From positions 78,058 through 142,057 of the forward strand of contig JARYMT010000003.1 of assembly GCA_029906985.1 (NCBI GenBank): a stretch of 64,000 nt of DNA, in the 5' to 3' direction. The stretch comes from Microgenomates group bacterium. Lineage in GTDB: Bacteria; Patescibacteriota; Microgenomatia; UBA1406; GWC2-37-13. Each line of letters starts with the position of its first letter. The first letter of the stretch is position 1. A program made the position numbers and the translations under genes. Shown one piece after another: positions 43,510 to 52,615 of the stretch. The notes below the pieces were generated by a model. The model was not told where the DNA came from. It made no database searches and saw nothing but the letters and a program-made list of their open reading frames with translations.

Positions 43510-44172
43510 ATGGAAGAAAAAGACCAAAATTTTGATTCAAAAGCGAAACAACAGCGTCCTGATATAATAGCTCAAACTTCTTGGATAAGGGATTTGTTGA
43601 AAGATAATTTAAATCCGATAAAACCGGGGGCTTTAGTACTAGTTTTAGCTTGCGGATCAGGAGTTGAGCTGCCACATATAAGAAATTTTGCAGGCGAAAA
43701 GGCAATTATCCATGCTTTTGATATTCTGCCTCCAGACCAAACAGAAAGAAATTGTTTTTTAGGACCAAAGATTAAATATCATCGGATAGACATTCGAAAT
43801 TTAAACCAAGTATTGAATGCGGCTGGAAGAACTGATGGACAATTACCTGATTTAATTATCTGCCGATCGCCTAAAATTATAGAAATTATCGGACCGGGTA
43901 AAGTTGTCCGTCAAGATTGGTGGATAGATGTTTTAACCCAATATGCGCAAATAGTAGTTAATAATGGCGGCCAAATGCTAATAACCACATACACAGAAGA
44001 AGAACAAATTTTATTAGCTAAAGCAATGGAAAAAATAGGTTTAGAACCGATAACCGGCCAGAATGAATTATGCCCAAACAGGTTTCGAAGAGAATATATC
44101 GGAGAAGATGGAACGACAAGAATTGCCGGAATCGATCGATATACAATTGTTGTCAGACCGATTTTAATTTAA
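43510..44172 (+). CDS. Class I SAM-dependent methyltransferase-like protein
   Basis: 220 residues. LVLVLACGSGVELPHIRNF near residue 42 is a motif-I-like strand and loop (VLDxGCGxG) and AIIHAFDILPPDQTERN matches motif II, where the acidic residue would hold the SAM ribose. NLNQVLNAAGRTDGQLPDLIICRSPK and VVNNGGQMLITTYTEEEQILL fit motifs III and post-motif strands. So a Rossmann-like methyltransferase fold is well supported; activity and substrate are not. The start is the ATG at 43510; an ATG 7 bases earlier is in another frame. Stand-alone gene, possibly paired with the divergent 42278 gene. Confidence 0.65.
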   Translation: MEEKDQNFDSKAKQQRPDIIAQTSWIRDLLKDNLNPIKPGALVLVLACGSGVELPHIRNFAGEKAIIHAFDILPPDQTERNCFLGPKIKYHRIDIRNLNQVLNAAGRTDGQLPDLIICRSPKIIEIIGPGKVVRQDWWIDVLTQYAQIVVNNGGQMLITTYTEEEQILLAKAMEKIGLEPITGQNELCPNRFRREYIGEDGTTRIAGIDRYTIVVRPILI

Positions 44173-44256
44173 AATAACTTTTTTCTTCTTGGCAAAGATA
44201 TTGGATATAGGCAGCGCCTTCCGGCCGGCAAAGATTAGGCTGGTTGGCCGACGCGA

Positions 44257-45054
44257 TCAACCGGTAGAAATAATTACCGAATCAATTATTTTCTCAAACA
44301 AATTAATAACTTTATTATCTATTTCATCGCCAACAATTTGGGTAGTGATTATATATTTCCCATAAATCCACTCCGAACCATAAAATTCTCCCCAAAAATT
44401 AGATAGTTTGTCAGTCAGCCTAAATGGCGAATAAAAAACCGCAGAATATTGATAATGATATTTTTCTTTGCTGGTTTTATAAAATTCGTAGTTTATCCCT
44501 TTTGCTGTTTTTCTAACTTTGTTTTTATCCATTAAAATTAATGGATCTTTAATTTCATTTTTTGATCGGTACTCAACCGCTTCAATTTTTATCCGGCTAA
44601 AGGATCGTGGATATTCTCTTGAATTTAATTCCTCTTCGCAAATTTTTTGTTGATCTTGATTGGGTTTTTCAGGCCAGAGCAAGTTTTTTAAGGATTGGCA
44701 GGTTTTTTGGCGGCAATAAGTATAAAAACCTTTTTCATCATATCCGGAAAAATAACATTCCCAGTCTTGATGAAAATTCGGGATTCTGATAGCAAACAGG
44801 AGAGAAGTGGGATCGGTTATATTATATTTTTGATTCATTAACGATAATTCAATATCACAATAAGGTGTTTTATCTGCTTTTATTGTTACTGTAGGAGTAA
44901 TAATATTTTTTTTAATTATTTGACCATTATTGTTTTCAGCTGGTTGCCTATTTTTTCCCAAAATAAATCCAAAAACAAAAAAAATTACAAAAAAAATTAA
45001 AACAGAAATCTTTGTTAAAAAAACTGAAGGGAATAGGCGTTTTAACAGAGACAT
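44257..45054 (-). CDS. Hypothetical membrane-anchored protein
   Basis: 265 residues: a short basic N-terminus, one membrane helix near 14-34, then an extracytoplasmic part of about 220 residues with seven Cys residues that could form disulfides (CDIELSLM, WECYFSGYDEKGFYTYCRQKTCQSL, ICEEELNSREYPRS). No family recognised. Convergent with the methyltransferase-like gene; the 84 bases between include a GC-rich hairpin (GGTTG...CAACC). Probably an envelope protein of lineage-specific type. Confidence 0.6.
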   Translation of the reverse strand: MSLLKRLFPSVFLTKISVLIFFVIFFVFGFILGKNRQPAENNNGQIIKKNIITPTVTIKADKTPYCDIELSLMNQKYNITDPTSLLFAIRIPNFHQDWECYFSGYDEKGFYTYCRQKTCQSLKNLLWPEKPNQDQQKICEEELNSREYPRSFSRIKIEAVEYRSKNEIKDPLILMDKNKVRKTAKGINYEFYKTSKEKYHYQYSAVFYSPFRLTDKLSNFWGEFYGSEWIYGKYIITTQIVGDEIDNKVINLFEKIIDSVIISTG

Positions 45055-45140
45055 AAAATAATTATATCAAACACTATAAATTAGTAATGAAAATTAAATT
45101 TTTGATAATTTGCAACTAATATTTAAGGATGTTTTAATGT

Positions 45141-45146
45141 TATAAT
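45141..45146 (+). promoter_or_regulatory. -10 box of a leaderless promoter for the small membrane protein pair
   Basis: TATAAT ends 6 bases before the ATG at 45153. No ribosome-binding site is visible. Confidence 0.55.
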
Positions 45147-45152
45147 AATTAA

Positions 45153-45368
45153 ATGGATATCCAATTAATAATTGAAGGGGTAACAGCAATTATTTTTGGA
45201 GTTTTAGCTCAAAGCAATAAAATCAATGAACTTTTTATCAAAAGTATTAATAAATTTAATGGAGTAGAAACAAAAATTACCCCAACAACCTACAATTACC
45301 AGCGAATAGTGGGAATTATAGCTATAATTAGTGGTATTATTTTGCTTTATTTTGGATTAACAAAATAA
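45153..45368 (+). CDS. Small membrane protein, relative of its downstream neighbour
   Basis: 71 residues with two hydrophobic segments (about 5-20 and 48-66) joined by a short loop. The loop contains GVETKITPTTYNYQRIVGIIA, which aligns with HGKETFITPYAIEGKKFGGIVG in the next protein, so the two look like paralogues. The genes overlap by one base. Family not recognised. Very AT-rich, with no close match to the surrounding housekeeping genes. Confidence 0.6.
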   Translation: MDIQLIIEGVTAIIFGVLAQSNKINELFIKSINKFNGVETKITPTTYNYQRIVGIIAIISGIILLYFGLTK

Positions 45369-45691
45369 TGGATAGAATTAATATTTTAGTAATTATTTTA
45401 GGATGGATAACATTTATTCATAGTTTAAATAAGGATTTTTGGATTTTTATTCTAGTTTTTTTTGTTTCTGGTTTTTGCTTTTTTATCACTAGTTTTTTTC
45501 GATTAAAAAAAGATTGGTATAGAAAATACTTGATGTTTAGCAATGAAATACATGGAAAAGAAACTTTTATTACTCCATATGCTATTGAAGGGAAAAAATT
45601 TGGAGGAATAGTGGGTATAATTGTTGGCTTAATAATATTGCTTACAACTTTATTTATAACAATATTATTAGCCCATTTTCATTATATCTAA
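45368..45691 (+). CDS. Small membrane protein, paralogue of the upstream gene
   Basis: 107 residues, with three hydrophobic segments: about 5-18, 24-46 and 80-105. The loop GKETFITPYAIEGKKFGGIVG matches the upstream protein's GVETKITPTTYNYQRIVGIIA. It starts on the last base of the preceding gene, a one-base overlap typical of translational coupling. Together they might form a hetero-oligomer, for example a toxin-like or small-ion membrane complex; this is speculation. Confidence 0.6.
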   Translation: MDRINILVIILGWITFIHSLNKDFWIFILVFFVSGFCFFITSFFRLKKDWYRKYLMFSNEIHGKETFITPYAIEGKKFGGIVGIIVGLIILLTTLFITILLAHFHYI

Positions 45692-45730
45692 TAATCTTTA
45701 ACTTAATTCAAAACGGTCTTCGGAACAAAG

Positions 45731-45853
45731 TCAAAAAAGAGTAGCCTTTATATGACTTGTTAATCTTTCATGAAGGTCAGAAGTAAAACCTATATAAAAA
45801 TTATTATCTTTTAAACTTTGCAAGACATAAACACAATATTTTAATTTCTTCAT
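45731..45853 (-). pseudogene. Truncated GIY-YIG endonuclease remnant
   Basis: A 40-codon frame (MKKLKYCVYVLQSLKDNNFY, IGFTSDLHERLTSHIKATLF, stop) contains the GIY-YIG core (YCVYVLQSLKDNNFYIGFT) and the conserved Arg, but stops where the intact family continues for about 50 more residues with the catalytic Glu. The sequence after the stop does not continue the family. An intact member lies at 47563-47832. I read this as a decayed copy. Confidence 0.7.
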
Positions 45854-45895
45854 TTAATTTGACTCTTATAAATTTTAAAAAGAGTCATTTTTGTC

Positions 45896-45961
45896 ATGTA
45901 CTAGAGTTGCTTGGCAACACAGTACGCGACCATGAACCGTGCTTTGCTCTGGTTCATGGTC
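45896..45961. repeat. Two adjacent hairpins; the second is one of three hairpin-CAGG elements
   Basis: GTAC...GTAC with an internal GTTG/CAAC forms a first hairpin (about 45896-45925). Directly after it, GACCATGAACC (45928-45938) and GGTTCATGGTC (45951-45961) form a perfect 11-bp stem with a 12-base loop, followed by CAGGC. The same design, hairpin then CAGG, occurs at 47933 and at 48016 overlapping tRNA-Tyr. TGGTCCAGG plus GGAGGAT here also match the 3' end of tRNA-Tyr. Confidence 0.6.
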
Positions 45962-46013
45962 CAGGCTGGTGGAGGATGTTAGAATTTTTTATATAAATTC
46001 CTAGATTTTTTTA

Positions 46014-46019
46014 TATACT
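46014..46019 (+). promoter_or_regulatory. -10 box of a leaderless promoter for the ChaN-like gene
   Basis: TATACT ends 6 bases before the ATG at 46026; no Shine-Dalgarno sequence. Confidence 0.5.
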
Positions 46020-46025
46020 ATTTAT

Positions 46026-47516
46026 ATGTCAGAAACAAATTTTACACCTGAAAGCTTAACTCGTACACTTGCAGGAAGACAAGTAGGAAGAAACGAACTT
46101 GATCCAATAATTGGAAAGCTAGAAGCTTTAACTCAAGAACATGTGGAAAGCGAAGGTAGAAGAATGACTAATAATTTATCTTCATTAACAGGACAAAAAA
46201 CAGAAACTATCACAAAAACTATTAAACAACAAAAAATAGCAGCTATACAAGCTGAAGGCGCTAGAGTTCAAGGTCAATATGAAAAAGAAATTCAAGGAGC
46301 AAAAACAGATGAAGAAAGAGCTAGAATTCAGCAAAAATATATTTCAGAATTTAATCCCTCTGATTATAAAAGGGGATTTTATAGATACGAAACTGATGAT
46401 AGGAAAATACAATATATGACTCCAATAGAAACTGTTTATGGTATTGCTTCTATTGAAAATGCATTATTTGATCAAATCCGTGAACAAATGATTAAATCAG
46501 GAGAAATAAAAAATCCTCAAAAATTAACACCTGAAGACCATCAAAAAATTCAAAGAAGAATAGATAGAAAATTAAGCAGTATTGCTTTAAATTATCTAAG
46601 AGGGATAACTTTACCAAATCCCATTGGACAGAGTTTTGTTAATAAGGCCATATCAGATTCTTATAAACTTTTAGAAAGTCTGGGATTACTTACACCCGAT
46701 AAAAACTCTCAACATATTAAAAATGCAAAATTAGAAAATGAGCAAATTAAACCCGCAGAAACCGTAAATGAAATTGAATCTGTTTTAAGGCAAGCAATTA
46801 CAGAAAATAAATCAATAGCGGAATTTTTTAAATCGTCAGATATTGTCCTTTTTGGAGAAAGACATATAGATTATGCTATACCTGAATATTTATTAAGTAT
46901 TATCCCTATACTAAGAGAGAATGGTATTACATCTTTTGGTTTTGAAATTCCAGTAACAGAAGAAAATTTGGAAATAATAAATGAAATTAATCAGGGAAAT
47001 TTAGAACGAGTAAAAGATATTGACTGGTCTTTAGGTTTTGGAGCTCCAGAAGTAAGACAATTAAAAGAAAATTTTGTTAGACAATTAGTAGAAAATGGTA
47101 TTAGAGTGTATGCTTATGTTCATTGGGATAAAAATTTCCCAACTTCGTATTCTGCTGAGGAAAGTGAAAAAAAAGCGGCAGAAATAATAAAACAACATCA
47201 ACAACAAGGAAAAACAGCGGTTTTAGCAGGAGAAGCCCATGTTTCTTTAACAGAAAGAAGACAGTCTCCTAATCTTGGTCAAATTTTAAAACAAGAATTA
47301 GGCTTAAAAACTACAATTATTGTTTTTCAAGGAGGAATGACTGATCCATTAGAGTATGATCGCAGTCCTTCTGGTTTAATAAGAAGAGCAATGAGAAAAA
47401 TAACCTTAAATAAACCCGTTTTAGTTGAATATCTTATAAAGGGAATTAATTGCGATTTAATTATAGTCCTTCCTGAAAAACCTCTTAAATCTGCACAAGA
47501 AATTCCTCAAAACTAA
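46026..47516 (+). CDS. Large protein with C-terminal ChaN/TIKI/EreA-like domain
   Basis: 496 residues. The first 240 are strongly helical and charged with no recognised family (a Gln/Lys/Glu-rich segment near 60-110, a DRKIQYMTPIETVYGIAS stretch near 140). From about 265, VLFGERHIDYAIPEYLLSIIP, FGFEIPVTEENLEII, VYAYVHWD and TAVLAGEAHVSL follow the pattern of the TIKI/TraB, ChaN and erythromycin-esterase superfamily, where GExH and a later GxxHV/D contribute metal- or substrate-binding residues. Arg codons are mainly AGA and base use differs from the neighbours, suggesting transfer. It lies between the broken and intact GIY-YIG genes. Function unknown; toxin or esterase roles are possible. Confidence 0.6.
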   Translation: MSETNFTPESLTRTLAGRQVGRNELDPIIGKLEALTQEHVESEGRRMTNNLSSLTGQKTETITKTIKQQKIAAIQAEGARVQGQYEKEIQGAKTDEERARIQQKYISEFNPSDYKRGFYRYETDDRKIQYMTPIETVYGIASIENALFDQIREQMIKSGEIKNPQKLTPEDHQKIQRRIDRKLSSIALNYLRGITLPNPIGQSFVNKAISDSYKLLESLGLLTPDKNSQHIKNAKLENEQIKPAETVNEIESVLRQAITENKSIAEFFKSSDIVLFGERHIDYAIPEYLLSIIPILRENGITSFGFEIPVTEENLEIINEINQGNLERVKDIDWSLGFGAPEVRQLKENFVRQLVENGIRVYAYVHWDKNFPTSYSAEESEKKAAEIIKQHQQQGKTAVLAGEAHVSLTERRQSPNLGQILKQELGLKTTIIVFQGGMTDPLEYDRSPSGLIRRAMRKITLNKPVLVEYLIKGINCDLIIVLPEKPLKSAQEIPQN

Positions 47517-47562
47517 TAGTAATTTTTTACCTTCAAGATTTTCTACCCCACCCCTGATTCCA

Positions 47563-47832
47563 CTATATTTTAGTTTCATTAAAAAAACATTTAAGCATTG
47601 TTTTTAAAGTTGTTTTTCCTCGATTACATTTAAGATATTCTTCTCGACGTTTGGCGTCTTTTTCGTTTCGATATGCCTCGTAATGGATTATCTCAAAAGG
47701 AGCATAATGCTTTGTGGAGATATTTAATTTTGAATTATGTTCTTTAAATCTTCTTCTTAAATTATCAGTAAAACCAATATAGATAAAATCATAATTTAGA
47801 CTTTTTAAAATATAAACATAATAAAATTTCAT
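47563..47832 (-). CDS. GIY-YIG nuclease family protein (UPF0213)
   Basis: 89 residues: YYVYILKSLNYDFIYIGFTDNLRRRFKEHNS holds the GIY-YIG strand pair and the catalytic-core Arg, and YRNEKDAKRREEYLKCNRGKTTLK carries the conserved Glu near residue 65. Small stand-alone domains of this type occur in many genomes; some belong to mobile elements and others to repair. It lies downstream of the ChaN-like gene, on the opposite strand, with a decayed relative 1.7 kb away. Confidence 0.85.
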   Translation of the reverse strand: MKFYYVYILKSLNYDFIYIGFTDNLRRRFKEHNSKLNISTKHYAPFEIIHYEAYRNEKDAKRREEYLKCNRGKTTLKTMLKCFFNETKI

Positions 47833-47932
47833 AAATAATTTATAAAAAAGAAGTTAGTTTTATTTCAATAGACTATAGTCTACAAAATTATTGATTTAGA
47901 AGATTGTTAAGCTATAAATTAATATTAATTTT

Positions 47933-47958
47933 GGACGGACACAAGACTGCGCCCGTCC
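47933..47958. repeat. Hairpin followed by CAGG (second copy)
   Basis: GGACGG (47933-47938) and CCGTCC (47953-47958) form a 6-bp stem around a 14-base loop, followed by CAGGC. The loop contains ACAAGACTGCGCC, which resembles ACAAGACCAGGCGCC in the hairpin at 48016, so the two are probably related. Confidence 0.5.
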
Positions 47959-48015
47959 CAGGCTTTCTTTGCAGATTATAAAAGTTTTTTTGTTATCCTA
48001 CATTGTTTGGGACAA

Positions 48016-48041
48016 GACCAGGCGCCGAATGGTGCCTGGTC
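48016..48041. repeat. Hairpin overlapping the 3' end of tRNA-Tyr (third hairpin-CAGG copy)
   Basis: GACCAGGCGCC (48016-48026), loop GAAT, GGTGCCTGGTC (48031-48041): an 11-bp stem with one wobble. Its right arm contains the tRNA discriminator, CCA end and last acceptor base. It is followed by CAGG. It has no T-tract, so it is not an ordinary terminator. Confidence 0.6.
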
Positions 48042-48122
48042 CAGGGGGGAGGATTCGAACCTCCGCAGCCTTGCGGCGACAGTTTTACAGACTGTTCCGA
48101 TTGTCCACTCCGGCACCCCTGG
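48037..48122 (-). tRNA. tRNA-Tyr(GUA)
   Basis: 86 bases including encoded CCA. Perfect 7-bp acceptor (CCAGGGG/CCCCTGG), D-stem CCG/CGG, anticodon loop CTGTAAA giving GUA, a long class II variable arm, T-arm GGAGG-TTCGAAT-CCTCC, discriminator A. The unusual acceptor begins with C, and its 3' end runs into a hairpin. Confidence 0.95.
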
Positions 48123-48208
48123 TAAAAAAAGAATCAAAAAAAATTATATCATATCAAAAAAATAAAGGCATTAATTAGAAGATAAATAAAGCAGAAAAAA
48201 TAAAAAAA

Positions 48209-48463
48209 TTATTCAATTTTAAATACTTCTGCCCCTTCTTTTACTGGTTGATCGACTTTAATACCAATACTATCCCCTTTTTTGGCCGATTCGATTTTTT
48301 GGTGGTCCAATTCCATTGATAAAATTTCCTGCTCAAAAAGGTCTTTTCCATGACGAATAAATTTTATTTTATCACCGACTTTTAAATCATCGTCCAAATC
48401 AATTATTGCCACTTGAATTTTATTATAAAAATGGGCGACCTTCCCTATTTTTTTATCAACCAT
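48209..48463 (-). CDS. Translation-factor domain-2-like small protein
   Basis: 84 residues with one beta-barrel resembling domain 2 of EF-Tu and IF-2 (KIGKVAHFYNKIQVAIIDLDDDLKVGDKIKF; ELDHQKIESAKKGDSIGIKVDQPVKEGAEVFKI). No G domain. Stand-alone proteins of this kind occur in archaea and CPR under the name translation elongation factor-like; their role is unknown. The start is the ATG at 48463: a strong AAAGGAGG lies 7 bases upstream. A GTG further up lies inside that sequence and is rejected. One of the few genes here with a clear ribosome-binding site. Confidence 0.75.
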   Translation of the reverse strand: MVDKKIGKVAHFYNKIQVAIIDLDDDLKVGDKIKFIRHGKDLFEQEILSMELDHQKIESAKKGDSIGIKVDQPVKEGAEVFKIE

Positions 48464-48535
48464 TGTTTTCACCTCCTTTCAATTTTTTTTGGCAACCGGA
48501 TATATAAGTATTATAATAGATCTTCTAAAATCAAT

Positions 48536-49336
48536 ATGAAGAATCAACCAATTGGTGTTTTTGACTCTGGTATCGGCGGACTGACGGTTGTCAAAGAAAT
48601 CATTAAAACACTACCAAATGAGGGAATTGTTTATTTGGGTGACACCGCCCGGGTCCCTTATGGAACACGAGACAAAAAAACCATCACCGAATTTGCGGTT
48701 GAAATGACAAATTTTCTTTTAAAACAGAGGATAAAAATTTTAGTCGTCGCCTGCCATACTGTTTCTGCTGTCTGTCTTGATAAAATAAGGAAAATTTCTC
48801 CAGTTCCTGTAATCGGTGTGGTAAGACCGACGGTAAAATATCTGACAGGAAATAAAAAAATAAAAAGGATTGGGGTCATTGGAACAAGAGCAACCATAAA
48901 CAGCCGGATCTATGAAAAAGAATTCCGGAAAGTAAACAAAGAATTAGTAATTATCAACAAAGCCTGCCCGCTATTTGTTCCTTTGGTTGAGGAAGAATTA
49001 ATTAATCATCCGGCCAGCAAATTAATTGCTAAAGATTATCTAAAAATATTCAACAATAAAAAAATTGATGTCCTGATTCTTGGTTGCACCCACTACCCTT
49101 TTCTTAAAAAGACCATCCAAACAGTCATCGGAAAAAAAATCGAATTAGTTGATTCTGCCAAACCATTAGCCAAAGAGCTTAAAAAAATTTTAATGAAACG
49201 AAATTTGCTGACCACCAAGCGGATAAAAACGTATCAATTTTTCGTCACTGATTCTCCTGATAAAATTCATCGATTAGTTAATTGTTTTTTTAATAATCAC
49301 TTTCCCGGAAAAATTAAAAAAATCAGTATAAAATAA
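48536..49336 (+). CDS. murI: Glutamate racemase
   Basis: Makes D-Glu for peptidoglycan. 266 residues from MKNQPIGVFDSGIGGLTVVKE. The first catalytic Cys is in VVACHTVSA near 72 and the second in LGCTHYPFL near 183. The common ACNT form reads ACHT here. The longer frame upstream is discarded because MKNQPIG is where the family begins. A TATAAT lies about 20 bases before the ATG, so this mRNA has a short leader. Consistent with the PBP5-like enzyme and UppP in this window: a full wall-building capacity. Confidence 0.9.
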   Translation: MKNQPIGVFDSGIGGLTVVKEIIKTLPNEGIVYLGDTARVPYGTRDKKTITEFAVEMTNFLLKQRIKILVVACHTVSAVCLDKIRKISPVPVIGVVRPTVKYLTGNKKIKRIGVIGTRATINSRIYEKEFRKVNKELVIINKACPLFVPLVEEELINHPASKLIAKDYLKIFNNKKIDVLILGCTHYPFLKKTIQTVIGKKIELVDSAKPLAKELKKILMKRNLLTTKRIKTYQFFVTDSPDKIHRLVNCFFNNHFPGKIKKISIK

Positions 49337-49343
49337 TTTATTA

Positions 49344-50504
49344 ATGAAGATTCATAAAAATATAAAAATTCTTGCCTGGTTTAATTTTTTTAGCGAATTA
49401 AAACTTTATGCGCCGGTTTTTATAATTTATTTAAGTCAGATTACCGGTTCCTTTACTTTGGCAATGAGTATTTTTTCTGTTGCCACTTTATCTTCGGCGA
49501 TATTTGAGTTGCCAACGGGAATATTTTCTGATTTTATCGGCAGAAAGAAGACTTTAATTTTAGGAGCTTTCTTTGCAGCGGTCAATTCAATTTTTTATGC
49601 CATCGGCGGGTCTTATTTTATTTTATTTATGGGGGCGATTTTTTATGGTCTGTCACAAGCTTTTTATAGCGGAAATAACGACGCTCTCCTTCATGATTCT
49701 TTAACCGAAGTAAAAAGCATTCATCTTTATGATGAATATCTGGGAAAAACCAAAGCGATGTTTCAACTCGCTCTTGCTTTAGCGGCAGTATTAGGAAGTG
49801 TCATCGCTAATTATTCATTTGCGTTAGCAATGTGGCTGTCAGTCATCCCTCAAGTTTTTTGCTTTTTATTAGGTTTCTTTATTGTCGAACCAAAAATATA
49901 CTTAGAAAAAAAACAGGCTGATGTTTTTCGACATTTTAAAGAAGCCCTTAGAGATTTTTTAACTAATGAAAAAATTAGATTATTAAGCTTGTCTTCGATC
50001 ATTGGTGATGCCATTGGTGAAGCAAATTTTCAATTTCAAGCTGCTTTTTATAAATTGGTTTGGCCGATTTGGGCAATCGGAATAGCGAAAATTATCTCTT
50101 ATTTGGGAGCGACCGCCGGATATTATTTAAGCGGCAAAATTATTAAGAAATTTACCAAAATAAAAATTTTAATTATCAGTAGTATATATTCGCGTTTGAC
50201 TAATATAATCGCCGTACTTTGGCCGACAATTATCTCTCCTGTACTGATGTCGTCTAACGCTTTATTTTATGGCTTAACTAATATCGCCCGCAATGCTCTT
50301 TTTCAAAAAGAATTTAAACCCCATCAAAGGGCGACGATGGCTTCTTTAAATAGTTTTTTTAGCAGTCTTTTTTTCAGTATTATCGCTGTCCTTGTCGGCT
50401 ATGTCGCCGACCAACTTAAGCCAGCAAAAGCTATTTTTATTTTTCAAATTTTAGCCTTCTTGATCACTTGGCTTTACTGGAAATTTTCTAAGATCTCGGA
50501 TTGA
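49344..50504 (+). CDS. MFS transporter
   Basis: 386 residues, about 10-12 membrane helices. The motif-A-like loop between helices 2 and 3 is ELPTGIFSDFIGRKKTLILG near residue 60. TM helices follow one another with short loops, apart from a longer cytoplasmic one near residue 190-215 (KKQADVFRHFKEALRDF). Related proteins are drug or unknown-substrate exporters; the substrate is not predictable. Only 7 bases after murI, so probably co-transcribed with it. Confidence 0.82.
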   Translation: MKIHKNIKILAWFNFFSELKLYAPVFIIYLSQITGSFTLAMSIFSVATLSSAIFELPTGIFSDFIGRKKTLILGAFFAAVNSIFYAIGGSYFILFMGAIFYGLSQAFYSGNNDALLHDSLTEVKSIHLYDEYLGKTKAMFQLALALAAVLGSVIANYSFALAMWLSVIPQVFCFLLGFFIVEPKIYLEKKQADVFRHFKEALRDFLTNEKIRLLSLSSIIGDAIGEANFQFQAAFYKLVWPIWAIGIAKIISYLGATAGYYLSGKIIKKFTKIKILIISSIYSRLTNIIAVLWPTIISPVLMSSNALFYGLTNIARNALFQKEFKPHQRATMASLNSFFSSLFFSIIAVLVGYVADQLKPAKAIFIFQILAFLITWLYWKFSKISD

Positions 50505-50540
50505 TCAACTCAAAACTCCGATTCAACCTAAGCGACAACT

Positions 50541-52190
<1,650 letters not shown>

Positions 52191-52225
52191 TTATAATAAA
52201 AATTTTTACCTAACTAAATAAAATT

Positions 52226-52531
52226 TTATCCAACCACCGCCATTATATCTTTTTGTTCGATTAAGAGCCATTCTTCTAAACCCACTTTGACTTCGTTACC
52301 GCCCCATTTTTTATAAAGAACTTTTTGGCCTTTCTTAATCAACATTGGTAAAATCTTGCCTTGATCATTAAACCCGCCCGGACCAACTGCCATTACCTCA
52401 CCCACTTGAGGTTTTTCTTTGGCCGTGTCAGGAAGAACAATTCCGGAGGCGGTTTTTTCCTCTTCTTTTAAAGGTTTAATTAATACATAATCAAAAAGAG
52501 GCTGAATTTTTGGTTGAGAATTTTTTACCAT
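52226..52531 (-). CDS. groS: Co-chaperonin GroES
   Basis: 101 residues: IQPLFDYVLIKPLKEEEKTASGIVLPD, with the mobile loop, then KGQKVLYKKWGGNEVKVGLEEWLLIEQKDIMAVVG. First gene of the groES-groEL operon. Upstream lies a strong promoter and the TTAGCAGACA word also found in the hrcA promoter. No ribosome-binding site is obvious. Confidence 0.97.
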   Translation of the reverse strand: MVKNSQPKIQPLFDYVLIKPLKEEEKTASGIVLPDTAKEKPQVGEVMAVGPGGFNDQGKILPMLIKKGQKVLYKKWGGNEVKVGLEEWLLIEQKDIMAVVG

Positions 52532-52577
52532 AGATTTTTAATAAAAAAACTTGTAATATGTTTTTTAGTGAAATTAT

Positions 52578-52605
52578 ATTATAAAAAATTTAGTGGTTTT
52601 GTCAA
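52578..52605 (-). promoter_or_regulatory. groES-groEL promoter
   Basis: On the minus strand TTGACA (52605-52600) and TATAAT (52583-52578) are separated by 16 bases. CACTAAA occurs on both sides of the -10 box as a direct repeat. No CIRCE element is present. Confidence 0.65.
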
Positions 52606-52615
52606 GTGAATAATT

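Noticed and set aside
47969-48178. 69-residue protein across tRNA-Tyr
   Set aside because: A plus-strand shadow frame through the tRNA; no start signal and no recognisable domain.
48413-48535. Longer N-terminus for MurI
   Set aside because: The extension overlaps the opposite EF-Tu-like gene and its promoter; the family begins at MKNQPIGVFDSG.
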